The notes beneath the pieces were generated by a model that saw only the letters and a list, made by a program, of their open reading frames with translations, had not been told where the DNA came from and did no database searches. The translations under genes and the position numbers were made by a program. Of a stretch of 64,000 nucleotides of DNA, positions 26,903 through 36,009 are shown in pieces; position 1 is the stretch's first letter; every line of letters starts with the position of its first letter. The stretch spans positions 148,574 to 212,573 of the forward strand of contig NZ_JOCA01000010.1 of assembly GCF_000718785.1 (NCBI RefSeq), given 5' to 3'. The DNA is from Streptomyces sp. NRRL WC-3626. GTDB lineage: Bacteria > Actinomycetota > Actinomycetes > Streptomycetales > Streptomycetaceae.

Positions 26903-27256
26903 ATGGACGTACTCATCCACCTCTTCGTCGGTCTGCACATCATCGGCATCGCGTCGCTCCTCGGCGGCTTCCTCACCCAGATGAAGGCGATGGGCCAGGG
27001 CACCGCCCGGTTCGTCCCCGCGATGCTGCACGGCGCGCTGACGATGCTGGTCACCGGTGTGGTCCTGGTCGGGCTCCACCAGGCGGAGGACCACTCCGTC
27101 GACAACATCAAGATCGGCGTGAAGCTGGCCCTGCTGATCGTGATCCTCGGACTGGTCTACGTGAAGCGGGACGACGAGAAGGTGGACAAGGGCCTGTTCG
27201 GTCTGGTGGGGCTGCTGACCACGGCGAACATCTTCATCGCCGTGCTGTGGACCTGA
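26903..27256 (+). CDS. Small polytopic membrane protein
   Basis: A 117-residue protein with about four hydrophobic segments (LIHLFVGLHIIGIASLLGGFL, MLVTGVVLVGL, LALLIVILGLVYV, LFGLVGLLTTANIFIAVLW). Its 3' end overlaps the convergent transporter gene by 23 bp. It is a conserved actinobacterial hypothetical family by appearance; no function can be given. Confidence 0.82.
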   Translation: MDVLIHLFVGLHIIGIASLLGGFLTQMKAMGQGTARFVPAMLHGALTMLVTGVVLVGLHQAEDHSVDNIKIGVKLALLIVILGLVYVKRDDEKVDKGLFGLVGLLTTANIFIAVLWT

Positions 27257-28241
27257 TCTCCCGCTCCACGGGGTCGGACGTGACCGCGGTCCGCGCGGAG
27301 GCGACCGCCCCGGCGGCGACCGCCAGCCAGGCCGCGACCGCCACCCACATCAGCACTCGCCCCAGGCCCTCGAGCCAGGGGACGCCGACGGCGGTGGACG
27401 CGGACAGCGCGGCCGCCGCCGTCATCCCCAGCGGGAACACGGTCGCCCAGCGCCGCGTGTCGTAGGACAGCCGGGGCCGCAGGATCTCGGCGGCCGTCAG
27501 CACCGCGTACCAGGCCAGGTCGAGCACCAGCAGGACGCCGGTGGTGAGGCGCAGGACGGCGGAGCCGTCGTCGTTCCAGAGGTACAGCGCCCCGCCGTCG
27601 GCGGCGAGCAGTTTCGACCCGGCGAGCGAGGAGATGGCGACCGCGCCGCCCGCGACCCACTGATCGCCCGGCCCTACGGTCACCTGGCGCGGGTCGAAGC
27701 GGAACAGGGCGAGACCGTAGAGCACCAGACCGAGCCAGAACAGCGTCAGCGCCACATGCGCGAGCCAGTCCGCCGACTCGGACCGCGCCAGCGTGGCACC
27801 CAGCACGGCGAGCCCCTGGGTGGCCACACAGCACAGGAACACGGCTCCCGGCATGCGCGGCCGCCATCGCCGTACGACCAGGACGAGCAGCGTCGGCCAG
27901 CACACCGTGGCCACCGCGAGCAGTGCCCAGGCCAGGGCGTTTTCTCCGAGCGAGGCCACGCGTGTGCCCAGCACGGTCGTCGCCGCGACGGCGGTGAGCG
28001 CGCCCGGCGTCTGGGCCTCCGCCAGCCACCGCTCGCGCTCCCGTGCCAGCCGGAGCACGAACTCCGCCGCCAGCCCCAGCCAGGCGGCACAGGCCGGCAC
28101 GAGCGCGATCAGGGAGAGGGTCTCGTACCCCGCCAGATGCAGGGCGACCGACACGATGCCGGTCGCCATGACCGCGGCGCCCGCCGCCGGAGAGCGCTGC
28201 GCCCACCAGGCACGGAACGGGTACGGCGACGGGGCGGGCAT
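27234..28241 (-). CDS. SLAC1/TehA (TDT)-family membrane transporter-like protein
   Basis: A 335-residue protein with about ten hydrophobic segments. AAGAAVMATGIVSVALHLAGY near the N-terminus matches the first helix of the tellurite-resistance/dicarboxylate transporter (TDT) family, whose members form anion channels or exporters. Substrate unknown. It overlaps the convergent small membrane gene by 23 bp, an unusually tight convergent arrangement. Confidence 0.78.
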   Translation of the reverse strand: MPAPSPYPFRAWWAQRSPAAGAAVMATGIVSVALHLAGYETLSLIALVPACAAWLGLAAEFVLRLARERERWLAEAQTPGALTAVAATTVLGTRVASLGENALAWALLAVATVCWPTLLVLVVRRWRPRMPGAVFLCCVATQGLAVLGATLARSESADWLAHVALTLFWLGLVLYGLALFRFDPRQVTVGPGDQWVAGGAVAISSLAGSKLLAADGGALYLWNDDGSAVLRLTTGVLLVLDLAWYAVLTAAEILRPRLSYDTRRWATVFPLGMTAAAALSASTAVGVPWLEGLGRVLMWVAVAAWLAVAAGAVASARTAVTSDPVEREIRSTARR

Positions 28242-28322
28242 GGTCCGATGCTAGGCCTGTCCGGCGGATCATGCCGGAGACGCGAACGGCGAGGGTGCCG
28301 CCCGTTTCCTCCGGGCCGATCC

Positions 28323-28352
28323 GCCGGCCGGGGACCGAAGACCCCGCCCGGC
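28323..28352 (-). terminator. Hairpin downstream of the riboswitch-controlled NlpC/P60 gene
   Basis: Two 5-bp stem blocks separated by one C-C mismatch close the loop ACCGAAGA, within the 129-bp gap between two minus-strand genes. It lies 20 bp after the stop at 28371. Probable intrinsic terminator without a clear T-tract. Confidence 0.45.
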
Positions 28353-28370
28353 CGTGCGCCGCCGAACGTG

Positions 28371-29552
28371 TCAGGCGGGGCGGACCACGCTGTGGATCGC
28401 GGACTCGCCGTCGTAGTAGACCGACTCCTCGCGGACGTACGTGCCCGGCTTCGGGGCGTGGATCATCATCCCGTTGCCGATGTAGATGCCCACGTGTGTG
28501 ACGTCGTCGTAGAAGAAGACCAGGTCGCCGGGCTGGGCCTGGGAGACGGGGACCGTCGTGCCCGCGTTCACCTGGTCGTAGGTGGTGCGCGGGAGGGAGA
28601 CGCCGGCGGCCTTCCAGGCGGCCTGGGTGAGGCCGGAGCAGTCGTAGGAGCCGGGTCCGGTGGCACCCCACACGTACGGCTTGCCGATCTGCGCGCGGGC
28701 GAAGGCGAGCGCCTTCTCGGCCTTGGCGGCGTACCCGGAGCCGGTGGACGGCGAGGTCGTCGAACCGGAGGACCCGGTTGCCCCGGAACCGGCCGGGCTG
28801 CCGCTGTCCTGCTGGGCCGCGGCCTCCTCCTGGGCCTTCTCCCGCGCCGCCTGCCGCTCGGCGAGCTCGGCGGCCTTGCGGGCGGCCTCGTCCTGCTTCT
28901 CCTTCTCGATCGCCGCGAGCCGCGCCTTCTCCTCGGCGGTCAGCTTCGACATCAGCGCACGCGCGTCACCGAGCTTCTTCTGGACGGTGGCCTTGGCCGT
29001 CTTCAGGTCGCCCTGGGACTCGGTGAGCGTCTCGAGGCTCTGGGTGGCCTCCTGGCGCTTCTTCATGGTCTCGGACTGCTGGGTGACGTAGTCGTCGACC
29101 GCGTCCTTCTGGCGGCCGGTCAGCCGGTCCATCACCTGGCGCTGGTCGAAGACGTCCTGCGGGGTGTCCGCGAGCAGGAAGGTCGCGGTGTCGGGCAGCC
29201 CCGCGCCGGTCCGGTACTGGGCGGCGGCGAAGGAACCCAGCTCCTCACGCGCGTCGTTGAGCTTCTGGGTGCGCTTGGCCACGTCGTCCAGGAGCGTGTC
29301 GACCTGCTTGCGCTGCTTCGCGGTCTTCTCCTTGGCCGCGTTGTACTTCTCGGTCGCCGACTCCGCCTGGCGGTAGAGGTCGCCGACCTTCTTCTCGACC
29401 TCCTCCAGGCTCGGCTTGCCGTCGTCGGAGGGGGCGGCGGTGGCCGTCTGGGACAGCAGGGCCACGGAGGTCAGGGCGGCCGTGGCCAGGGCCGGGGTCC
29501 GTATGCCTGCCACGCGCGTGCCGGGGGTGCGCGACTTGCGGTGCGACGCCAA
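28371..29552 (-). CDS. Secreted NlpC/P60 peptidoglycan hydrolase under riboswitch control
   Basis: A 393-residue paralogue of the hydrolase at 25547. The likely start is TTG 29552, nine bases after GGAAGGAG; the first residues are basic and lead into a signal peptide ending near TATAAPSDDG. A long coiled coil (about 50-230) is followed by a Ser/Gly linker and an NlpC/P60 domain with the cysteine in SYDCSGLTQAAW and the histidine in VTHVGIYIG. It should cleave peptidoglycan stem peptides outside the membrane. The 5' leader contains a c-di-AMP riboswitch, so expression follows c-di-AMP and osmotic state. Confidence 0.93.
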   Translation of the reverse strand: MASHRKSRTPGTRVAGIRTPALATAALTSVALLSQTATAAPSDDGKPSLEEVEKKVGDLYRQAESATEKYNAAKEKTAKQRKQVDTLLDDVAKRTQKLNDAREELGSFAAAQYRTGAGLPDTATFLLADTPQDVFDQRQVMDRLTGRQKDAVDDYVTQQSETMKKRQEATQSLETLTESQGDLKTAKATVQKKLGDARALMSKLTAEEKARLAAIEKEKQDEAARKAAELAERQAAREKAQEEAAAQQDSGSPAGSGATGSSGSTTSPSTGSGYAAKAEKALAFARAQIGKPYVWGATGPGSYDCSGLTQAAWKAAGVSLPRTTYDQVNAGTTVPVSQAQPGDLVFFYDDVTHVGIYIGNGMMIHAPKPGTYVREESVYYDGESAIHSVVRPA

Positions 29553-29559
29553 GGGAGGC

Positions 29560-29745
29560 GACTCCTTCCAATGCTCCGCCTACCGGGTTAGCTGTCGGGT
29601 TCGGGCGGCTTGCCTGGAAGGGTTGCCCTACGGCCGCTCCGCGAAGGAGTGGGCCGATTCACCCCAGGGGTCTCGGTGGGTCCCCGGCTCCGGCTGCCGC
29701 GATCGGCAGGGACGGACTCGGCGGAGGCCGCGCGGCCCGGCGAGG
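29560..29745 (-). promoter_or_regulatory. c-di-AMP riboswitch (ydaO-yuaA class)
   Basis: On the minus strand, directly ahead of the NlpC/P60 gene, the conserved blocks of this riboswitch class occur in order: GGAGCCGGGGACCC, GGGGTGAATCGG (29654-29665), GTAGGGCAACC, then CCCGAACCCGACAGCTAACC (29585-29605 region), GTAGGCGG, and finally GGAAGGAG (29562-29569), which also serves as the ribosome site. By established knowledge this class senses c-di-AMP and often turns off cell-wall hydrolase genes in Actinobacteria. The 5' boundary is approximate. Confidence 0.87.
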
Positions 29746-29942
29746 TTCGCCGGTGGGGGTCGTACGGCCCGCCCGCACGGTAGCCAACTGGTGTGGCCCT
29801 TGTGAAGGTTGATGGGTGATATGCCCGATACATTTTCGTGACCTTATGACAGGTGTGACTCTGGGTGAGGTGATGGTTGTGCAGGGTGCGCGTTTTCGCG
29901 CGGGCGGCCGGAATCCGGGGATGTTCCCGGGGCGGGCCCGGG

Positions 29943-29965
29943 TTGTCGGTGGGGCGCCCTAGACT
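29943..29965 (+). promoter_or_regulatory. DNA-damage (RecA-independent, PafBC-type) promoter of pcrA
   Basis: TTGTCGGTG (29943-29951), eight bases, then TAGACT (29960-29965) matches the published RecA-NDp consensus TTGTCRGTG-N8-TAnnnT at every specified position. The -10 box ends nine bases before the pcrA ATG, so the mRNA would be nearly leaderless. In mycobacteria this promoter class is driven by PafBC after DNA damage. Confidence 0.8.
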
Positions 29966-29974
29966 CGGAGAGCG

Positions 29975-32458
29975 ATGAGCAGCCTCTTTGACGACAGCTT
30001 CCTGGCGGACCTCCAGGCCCAGCGGGGCCCCGCGGACGAGCCCCCGCCACCGCCCGACGACGAGCACGCCCCGGAGCGGATCCCGGACGACCTGTTCGAC
30101 GGGAAGTTCGACGTGCCGCCGGACAGGGACGCCTACTACCGCGACGGCGCCCCGCGCCCGGTGATCGACGCCGCGGCCCTGCTGGAGGGGCTGAACGACA
30201 ACCAGCGCGCCGCCGTCGTGCACTCCGGCTCCCCGCTGCTCATCGTGGCCGGCGCCGGCTCCGGCAAGACGCGTGTGCTCACCCACCGCATCGCCCACCT
30301 GCTGGCCGAGCGGCATGTCCACCCGGGCCAGATCCTCGCGATCACCTTCACCAACAAGGCCGCCGGCGAGATGAAGGAGCGCGTCGAGCAGCTCGTCGGC
30401 CCGCGCGCGGGCGCCATGTGGGTGATGACGTTCCACAGCGCGTGTGTGCGCATCCTGCGCCGCGAGAGCAAGAAGCTCGGCTTCACGTCGTCGTTCTCGA
30501 TCTACGACGCCGCCGACTCCAAGCGGCTGATGGCCCTGGTCTGCCGCGACCTGGACCTCGACCCCAAGCGGTTCCCGCCGAAGTCCTTCAGCGCCAAGAT
30601 CAGCAACCTGAAGAACGAGCTGATCGACGAGGAGGACTTCGCCGCCCAGGCGGCCGACGGTTTCGAGAAGACCCTCGCCCAGGCCTACGCCATGTACCAG
30701 TCGCGGCTGCGCGAGGCCAACGCGCTCGACTTCGACGACCTGATCATGACGACGGTCAATCTGCTGCGCGCCTTCCCGGACGTCGCCGAGCACTACCGCC
30801 GCCGCTTCCGGCACGTCATGGTCGACGAGTACCAGGACACCAACCACGCCCAGTACGCACTCGTGCGTGAGCTGGTCGGCGGGGCCTCCGAGCGCCCCGT
30901 CGAGGTGCCGCCGGAGGCCGAGGTGCCGCCCGCCGAGCTGTGCGTGGTGGGCGACGCCGACCAGTCGATCTACGCCTTCCGCGGCGCGACGATCCGCAAC
31001 ATCCTCCAGTTCGAGGAGGACTACCCGGACGCGACGACGATCCTGCTGGAGCAGAACTACCGCTCCACCCAGACGATCCTGAGCGCCGCCAACGCCGTCA
31101 TCGAGCGCAACGAGTCCCGCCGCCCCAAGAACCTGTGGACCAACGCCGGCAGCGGCGCGCGGATCACCGGGTACGTCGCGGACACCGAGCACGACGAGGC
31201 GCAGTTCGTCGCCGACGAGATAGACCGCCTCACGGACTCGGGCAAGGCCAAGGCGGGCGACGTCGCCGTCTTCTACCGCACCAACGCCCAGTCCCGTGTC
31301 TTCGAGGAGATCTTCATCCGCGTCGGCCTGCCCTACAAGGTCGTCGGCGGTGTCCGCTTCTACGAGCGCAAGGAGGTCAGGGACGTCCTGGCCTATCTGC
31401 GGGTGCTCGCCAACCCCGAGGACTCGGTGCCGCTGCGCCGTATCCTCAACGTCCCCAAGCGGGGCATCGGCGACCGCGCGGAGGCCATGATCGACGCACT
31501 CGCCCAGCGCGAGAAGATCAGCTTCCCGCAGGCCCTGAGGCGCGTCGACGAGGCGTACGGCATGGCCGCGCGGTCGTCGAACGCCGTGAAGCGGTTCAAC
31601 ACGCTGATGGAGGACCTCCGTACGGTCGTCGAGTCCGGGGCGGGCCCGGCGACGGTCCTGGAGGCGATCCTCGAACGCACTGGATACCTCGCCGAGCTGC
31701 AGGCCTCCACCGACCCGCAGGACGAGACCCGGATCGAGAACCTTCAGGAACTCGCCGCCGTCGCGCTGGAGTTCGAGCAGGAGCGCGGCGAGGGCGAGTC
31801 GGTCGCCCTGTCCGACTTCCTGGAGCAGGTCGCCCTGGTCGCCGACTCCGACCAGATCCCCGACGAGGACGAGGACGGTTCCGGCGTCATCACCCTGATG
31901 ACCCTGCACACGGCCAAGGGCCTGGAGTTCCCGGTCGTCTTCCTCACCGGCATGGAGGACGGCGTCTTCCCGCACATGCGCGCCCTCGGCGAGACCAAGG
32001 AGCTGGAGGAGGAGCGGCGCCTCGCGTACGTCGGCATCACCCGCGCGCGGGAGCGGCTGTACCTCACCCGGTCGACGCTGCGCAGCGCGTGGGGCCAGCC
32101 GTCGTACAACCCGCCCTCGCGGTTCCTCGAGGAGATCCCGGCCGCCCACCTGGAGTGGAAGCGGACCGGGGCGAGCGCGCCCGTGTCGTCCGGTCCGGCG
32201 TCGGGGGTGGCGGCCTCGCTGTCGTCGTCCCGCTCCCGCTCGTCCGCGTCGGGCGGTTCCGGCTTCGCCACCCGGCGGAGCGCGGACAAGCCCGTGGTGT
32301 CGCTGGCGGTGGGGGACCGGGTCACGCACGACCAGTTCGGCCTCGGCACCGTGGTCGGCGTCAAGGGCACGGGCGGGAACGCGGAGGCGACGATCGACTT
32401 CGGGGACACCAAGCCCAAGCGGCTGCTGCTGCGGTACGCGCCGGTCGAGAAGCTGTAG
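29975..32458 (+). CDS. pcrA: ATP-dependent DNA helicase, UvrD/PcrA family
   Basis: An 827-residue SF1A helicase that unwinds DNA 3' to 5' in repair and removes RecA or stalled complexes. An acidic Pro-rich N-terminus of about 60 residues precedes the Q-motif region LNDNQRAAV. Walker A GAGSGKT is at 93-99, TFTNKAAGEM is motif Ia, VDEYQDTNHAQY is motif II, GDADQSIYAFRGA is motif III, QNYRST motif IV, and TLHTAKGLEF motif V. The C-terminal region after about 720 is a Ser-rich linker plus a Tudor-like PcrA tail (VGDRVTHDQFGLGTVVGVKG) known to contact RNA polymerase. The promoter predicts DNA-damage induction. Confidence 0.96.
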   Translation: MSSLFDDSFLADLQAQRGPADEPPPPPDDEHAPERIPDDLFDGKFDVPPDRDAYYRDGAPRPVIDAAALLEGLNDNQRAAVVHSGSPLLIVAGAGSGKTRVLTHRIAHLLAERHVHPGQILAITFTNKAAGEMKERVEQLVGPRAGAMWVMTFHSACVRILRRESKKLGFTSSFSIYDAADSKRLMALVCRDLDLDPKRFPPKSFSAKISNLKNELIDEEDFAAQAADGFEKTLAQAYAMYQSRLREANALDFDDLIMTTVNLLRAFPDVAEHYRRRFRHVMVDEYQDTNHAQYALVRELVGGASERPVEVPPEAEVPPAELCVVGDADQSIYAFRGATIRNILQFEEDYPDATTILLEQNYRSTQTILSAANAVIERNESRRPKNLWTNAGSGARITGYVADTEHDEAQFVADEIDRLTDSGKAKAGDVAVFYRTNAQSRVFEEIFIRVGLPYKVVGGVRFYERKEVRDVLAYLRVLANPEDSVPLRRILNVPKRGIGDRAEAMIDALAQREKISFPQALRRVDEAYGMAARSSNAVKRFNTLMEDLRTVVESGAGPATVLEAILERTGYLAELQASTDPQDETRIENLQELAAVALEFEQERGEGESVALSDFLEQVALVADSDQIPDEDEDGSGVITLMTLHTAKGLEFPVVFLTGMEDGVFPHMRALGETKELEEERRLAYVGITRARERLYLTRSTLRSAWGQPSYNPPSRFLEEIPAAHLEWKRTGASAPVSSGPASGVAASLSSSRSRSSASGGSGFATRRSADKPVVSLAVGDRVTHDQFGLGTVVGVKGTGGNAEATIDFGDTKPKRLLLRYAPVEKL

Positions 32459-32472
32459 CGCCGGCCGGCGAT

Positions 32473-32509
32473 CCGTCGGGAGGACCGTCCTGTGGCGGTC
32501 CTACGACGG
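32473..32509. terminator. Bidirectional hairpin between pcrA and the M23 peptidase gene
   Basis: CCGTCG...AGGACCG and CGGTCCT...CGACGG pair around the loop TCCTGTGG, with a small internal bulge. It lies just after the pcrA stop and overlaps the last codons of the convergent peptidase gene. Confidence 0.55.
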
Positions 32510-34015
32510 GTCGAGGCCGTGGCTGCGCAGCCAGGAGAGCGGGTCGATCGCCGAGCCGCCGCCCGGGCGGACCTCGAAGTGCAGGTGCGGACCGGTCGAG
32601 TTGCCGGAGTCCCCGGAGAACGCGATCCGGTCGCCGGCCTTCACCGTCGTACCGAAGGCGACCTGGTAGCTGGAGAGGTGGCAGTACCACGTCTCCGTGC
32701 CGTCCTTCGCCGTCACGATCATCATGTTGCCGTAGGCGGAGTTGTACTGCGTGCGCACCGTGCCGTCGGTCGCCGCCATCACGGGCGTGCCGTACGAGAC
32801 GGGGAAGTCGATGCCGGTGTGGACGGACATCCAGTTGATGCCGGCCTGGCCGTAGTAGGCGCTGAGGCCGTGCCGCGCGACGGGGAGCGCGAACTTCGGC
32901 CGCAGTCGCTCCTTGCGGGCGGCCTCCTCCGCGGCCTGCCTGCGCTCGGCCTCCTGCTGCGCCTTGAGGTCGATGCGCTCCTGGGTGCGGCTGGCCCGGT
33001 CGGCGAAGTCGTCGGCGCCGGCGGCGAGGCTCTCCAGTTGGGTGTCGAGCTTGATGTTGGCGGCGGACGGCTGCACCGGCGGGGCGTCCGCGGCCGTCGT
33101 CTTCGTCTCCTGGCCGCCGTCCTCGGCGAGATCGCCGACCGAGGCCGCCGCGATCCCGGCGACACCCATCACACACGCCGAGGGAACGGCCACCGTCAGC
33201 AGCGCGGAGCGCTTGGCGGGCATACGGCGGCGGGAACGCGAACCGGAGCGCGCTGCGCGCGGCGCCGGGGCGGGGGCGGGGACGATCTCCTCCTGCTCGT
33301 CGAGCAGGTGCACCGCGGGCATCTCACCGGTGTCGGCCGGCCCGTCGGCGGCAGGGGCCTCGTAGGGCTCCTGGCCGAAGCTCTCGTACGAGTCGGGCCG
33401 GGCCTCGTAGGACTCGGCCGGAGTCTCGTAGCCGTCGGGGGCGGGGTCCTGGGTGGCCGTCTCGCCGCCGGCGGAGTTCCACTGGGTGGCGTCGTAGGCG
33501 CCGCTGTCGTAGACCTGCGTGCCCCAGTCCCACTGCTGGGTCTGGTCGGCGGGGTGCGCGGCCGGGTCGGCCTGGAGCCACTCGCCGGAATCCCACTGAC
33601 CGGTCTCCGGGGAGCCGGCCTGCGGCGGGATCACCGCGGTCGTCTGCTGCCCGCCGGTGGCCCAGGCGGTCGCGTCGTAGCCGCCGGTGTCGTACGTGGA
33701 CGGGTATCCGGCCGCGTACGTGTCGTACTGTCCGGTCTCCTGGCCGCCCGTGGACCACTGGCCGGCCGTCGCATGGGCGCCCGTGTCCTGGCCGCCGCCC
33801 GGCAGGTCGCCGAAGAGGGGGTCGGTGGCGAAGCTTCCGGTGGTGTGCGCGCCGGTCCCGAAATGGGTGGCGTCATAACCGGTGGCGTCGTAGCCGCCGT
33901 ACGTGGTGAAGTCGCCGTACTGGGCTTCCTGTGTGCCGTACGACGCATAGCTCGCAGCGGCGGCATCGGAAGCCGGGGCCGGGGCCATGGTCCCCGACGG
34001 GTGACGGTCGTTCAC
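32501..34015 (-). CDS. M23-family peptidoglycan endopeptidase with disordered N-terminus
   Basis: About 504 residues from GTG 34015 (VNDRHPSG). The first 270 residues are low-complexity, rich in Tyr, Asp, Thr, Gly and Gln, with repeats such as GGYDATGYDAT and TGGYDATAW. A basic stretch and one hydrophobic segment (ALLTVAVPSACVMGVAGIAA) follow, placing the C-terminus outside. A coiled coil (SRTQERIDLKAQQEAERRQA) leads into the LytM/M23 domain: zinc ligands in HTGIDFP and GPHLHFEV, with CHLS between. It should cut peptidoglycan cross-bridges, probably during growth or division. The long cytoplasmic disordered head is unusual for an M23 enzyme. Confidence 0.9.
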   Translation of the reverse strand: MNDRHPSGTMAPAPASDAAAASYASYGTQEAQYGDFTTYGGYDATGYDATHFGTGAHTTGSFATDPLFGDLPGGGQDTGAHATAGQWSTGGQETGQYDTYAAGYPSTYDTGGYDATAWATGGQQTTAVIPPQAGSPETGQWDSGEWLQADPAAHPADQTQQWDWGTQVYDSGAYDATQWNSAGGETATQDPAPDGYETPAESYEARPDSYESFGQEPYEAPAADGPADTGEMPAVHLLDEQEEIVPAPAPAPRAARSGSRSRRRMPAKRSALLTVAVPSACVMGVAGIAAASVGDLAEDGGQETKTTAADAPPVQPSAANIKLDTQLESLAAGADDFADRASRTQERIDLKAQQEAERRQAAEEAARKERLRPKFALPVARHGLSAYYGQAGINWMSVHTGIDFPVSYGTPVMAATDGTVRTQYNSAYGNMMIVTAKDGTETWYCHLSSYQVAFGTTVKAGDRIAFSGDSGNSTGPHLHFEVRPGGGSAIDPLSWLRSHGLDPS

Positions 34016-34346
34016 CAACTTCTCTTTCGCCTCGACAACAGGGGCTGGCAGAGCAGTGCGGCGACTGTACCCGGCGGTACGCGGGCTCGACAATCTTCCG
34101 CAGGTTTCGCCGGCGCAGGAAACGGGCAATCGGTCGTCTTTTGGTGGACGATGGGCGTGGTCTTGGCTCTTTGTTCGAAACCTGTTCGAGATCGTGCGCG
34201 GTTCGAGGGCGGTAAGTGGGCCTTCTCGGACCGTTGTTGTTCGGATTTCTACGGAGGGGGCGCACGGTTCCGCTTGGCGCGCAGACGTCGGCGCCCGGCG
34301 TGTCGTGCGCGCGGGCGCCGGTCGATCGGGGGCGGTCAGGCCGCCG
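34016..34346 (-). other. 331-bp intergenic region upstream of the M23 gene
   Basis: No convincing gene. GC content drops around 34130-34260, where the M23 promoter is likely. Three TTCGA motifs occur near 34173-34214. A 15-bp palindrome-like element at 34175-34189 resembles a LexA box but with spacing one base short. A 4-bp inverted repeat GTAC-N6-GTAC lies near 34065-34080. No riboswitch was recognised. Confidence 0.45.
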
Positions 34347-35213
34347 TCACGCCACCGTCAGCCCCTCCGGGCGGCCGGTCGACGGCTCTCCGGGGTGTGC
34401 CGTGTCCAGGGCCTGCCGTATGCCGGTCGCCACGGCCGGGTGCACGGGCAGGGCGAGATGGCCGACGCCGCTCACCCGTACGTTCACCGCCGTCAGGTCG
34501 GGGTGCTCGACGCAGGCCGACTCCAGCGGGTCCATGATGTGGTCGAGGTCGCTCCAGAACGCGACGAAGTGCGTACGGCAGCCCGGCGAGGGCAGCGCGA
34601 GCTCCTCGAGCACCGGTGAGCCGGGACGCATCTGGCGCACGATGGGGTGCGCGTTGGCCAGCGGCGCGACGCGCGTGCCGGAGTGCGGCGTACCGAGCGT
34701 GACGAGCGTCCGCACCCGGGCGTCACCGCCGAGCCGCTGCACGTAGTACCGCGCGATGAGCCCGCCGAGGCTGTGCCCGACCACATCCACCCGGTGACTG
34801 CCCGTGCGCTCGCACACCTGCTCTATATGCCGGCCGAGCAGTTCGGCCGCGATACGGATGTCGCAGGTCAGCGGGGAGTAGTTGAGCGACTCGATCTGCT
34901 GCCTGCCGTGCTGGGAGAGGCTGCGGCGCAGCAGGACGAAGACCGACCGGTTGTCGATGAAGCCGTGCAGCAGCACCACCGGGGGCTTGGCCTCCGTCGG
35001 CAGCTGCGCGGTGCCGTCCGGGACGGGCAGTGCCGGGCGCGCGCCCCGGCGCTCCTGGACGATGCCGACGGGATAGAGCAGGAGGTGACCCGCGAGGATC
35101 GCCAGCTCCAGGGCGGTCGCCTTCAGCAGGGTCACGGAGAGATCCGCCAGCCGGGTCGGCAGAAGACGCCGGCAGAGCGGCAGAAAGGGGAGAGCTGCCT
35201 GAGTGACCTTCAT
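34347..35213 (-). CDS. Alpha/beta-hydrolase lipase/esterase
   Basis: A 288-residue hydrolase with an N-terminal hydrophobic segment (LAILAGHLLLYPVGIV) that could anchor or export it. The oxyanion region is VVLLHGFIDNRS, the nucleophile serine is in VVGHSLGGLIARYY, and the late histidine is in VSGVGHLALPVHP. It belongs to the triacylglycerol-lipase/PGAP1-like group. From memory the same gene lies between the M23 peptidase and icmB in S. coelicolor. Confidence 0.9.
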   Translation of the reverse strand: MKVTQAALPFLPLCRRLLPTRLADLSVTLLKATALELAILAGHLLLYPVGIVQERRGARPALPVPDGTAQLPTEAKPPVVLLHGFIDNRSVFVLLRRSLSQHGRQQIESLNYSPLTCDIRIAAELLGRHIEQVCERTGSHRVDVVGHSLGGLIARYYVQRLGGDARVRTLVTLGTPHSGTRVAPLANAHPIVRQMRPGSPVLEELALPSPGCRTHFVAFWSDLDHIMDPLESACVEHPDLTAVNVRVSGVGHLALPVHPAVATGIRQALDTAHPGEPSTGRPEGLTVA

Positions 35214-35592
35214 GGCCGACCTCCTGTCGGCACGCGGAGGGACAGCCTTGTCCCCCGTGTGCCCTTATGGGGAATCGCTACGAGAGCGGTCGACGGAGTG
35301 CGCGTGAGAGGGGTGGAGGGAGCGCGGTGACTCGGCGACCTCGGGGCGAATCCCTTATGCGCATCGTCCCACCGTTGCCCGAGTGGTGCACGGGCACGCG
35401 GTGAACGTGGCCCTCCGTGTGATTTGCCCCTCCCTGCGCACCGCGAAACTGCCGGTTGCGGGATGCTGGAGATAACGTTCGTTCACTTCCCCGGCCGGTT
35501 GGAGCCGGGGTTCCCGAGCGATGTGTACGGCATGACGGATGTGTGCGGTACTTGTCGGTACGGATGGATGTAGTCGCTTCATGGAGGCAGTG
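35214..35592. other. 379-bp divergent intergenic region between lipase and icmB
   Basis: No gene is visible. A perfect 7-bp hairpin (CCCCGGC / GCCGGGG) lies at 35489-35510, and the sequence between 35520 and 35592 is less GC-rich and presumably carries the icmB promoter. No cobalamin riboswitch was recognised. Confidence 0.5.

Positions 35593-36009
<417 letters not shown>

Noticed and set aside
34175..34189. LexA-box-like palindrome TCGAAA-CCT-GTTCGA upstream of the M23 gene
   Set aside because: The spacer is three bases instead of the four in the actinobacterial SOS box, and one half-site base differs.
35551..35575. TTGTCGGTA near icmB, similar to the DNA-damage promoter element
   Set aside because: The ninth base differs and no TAnnnT lies at the required distance of eight bases.
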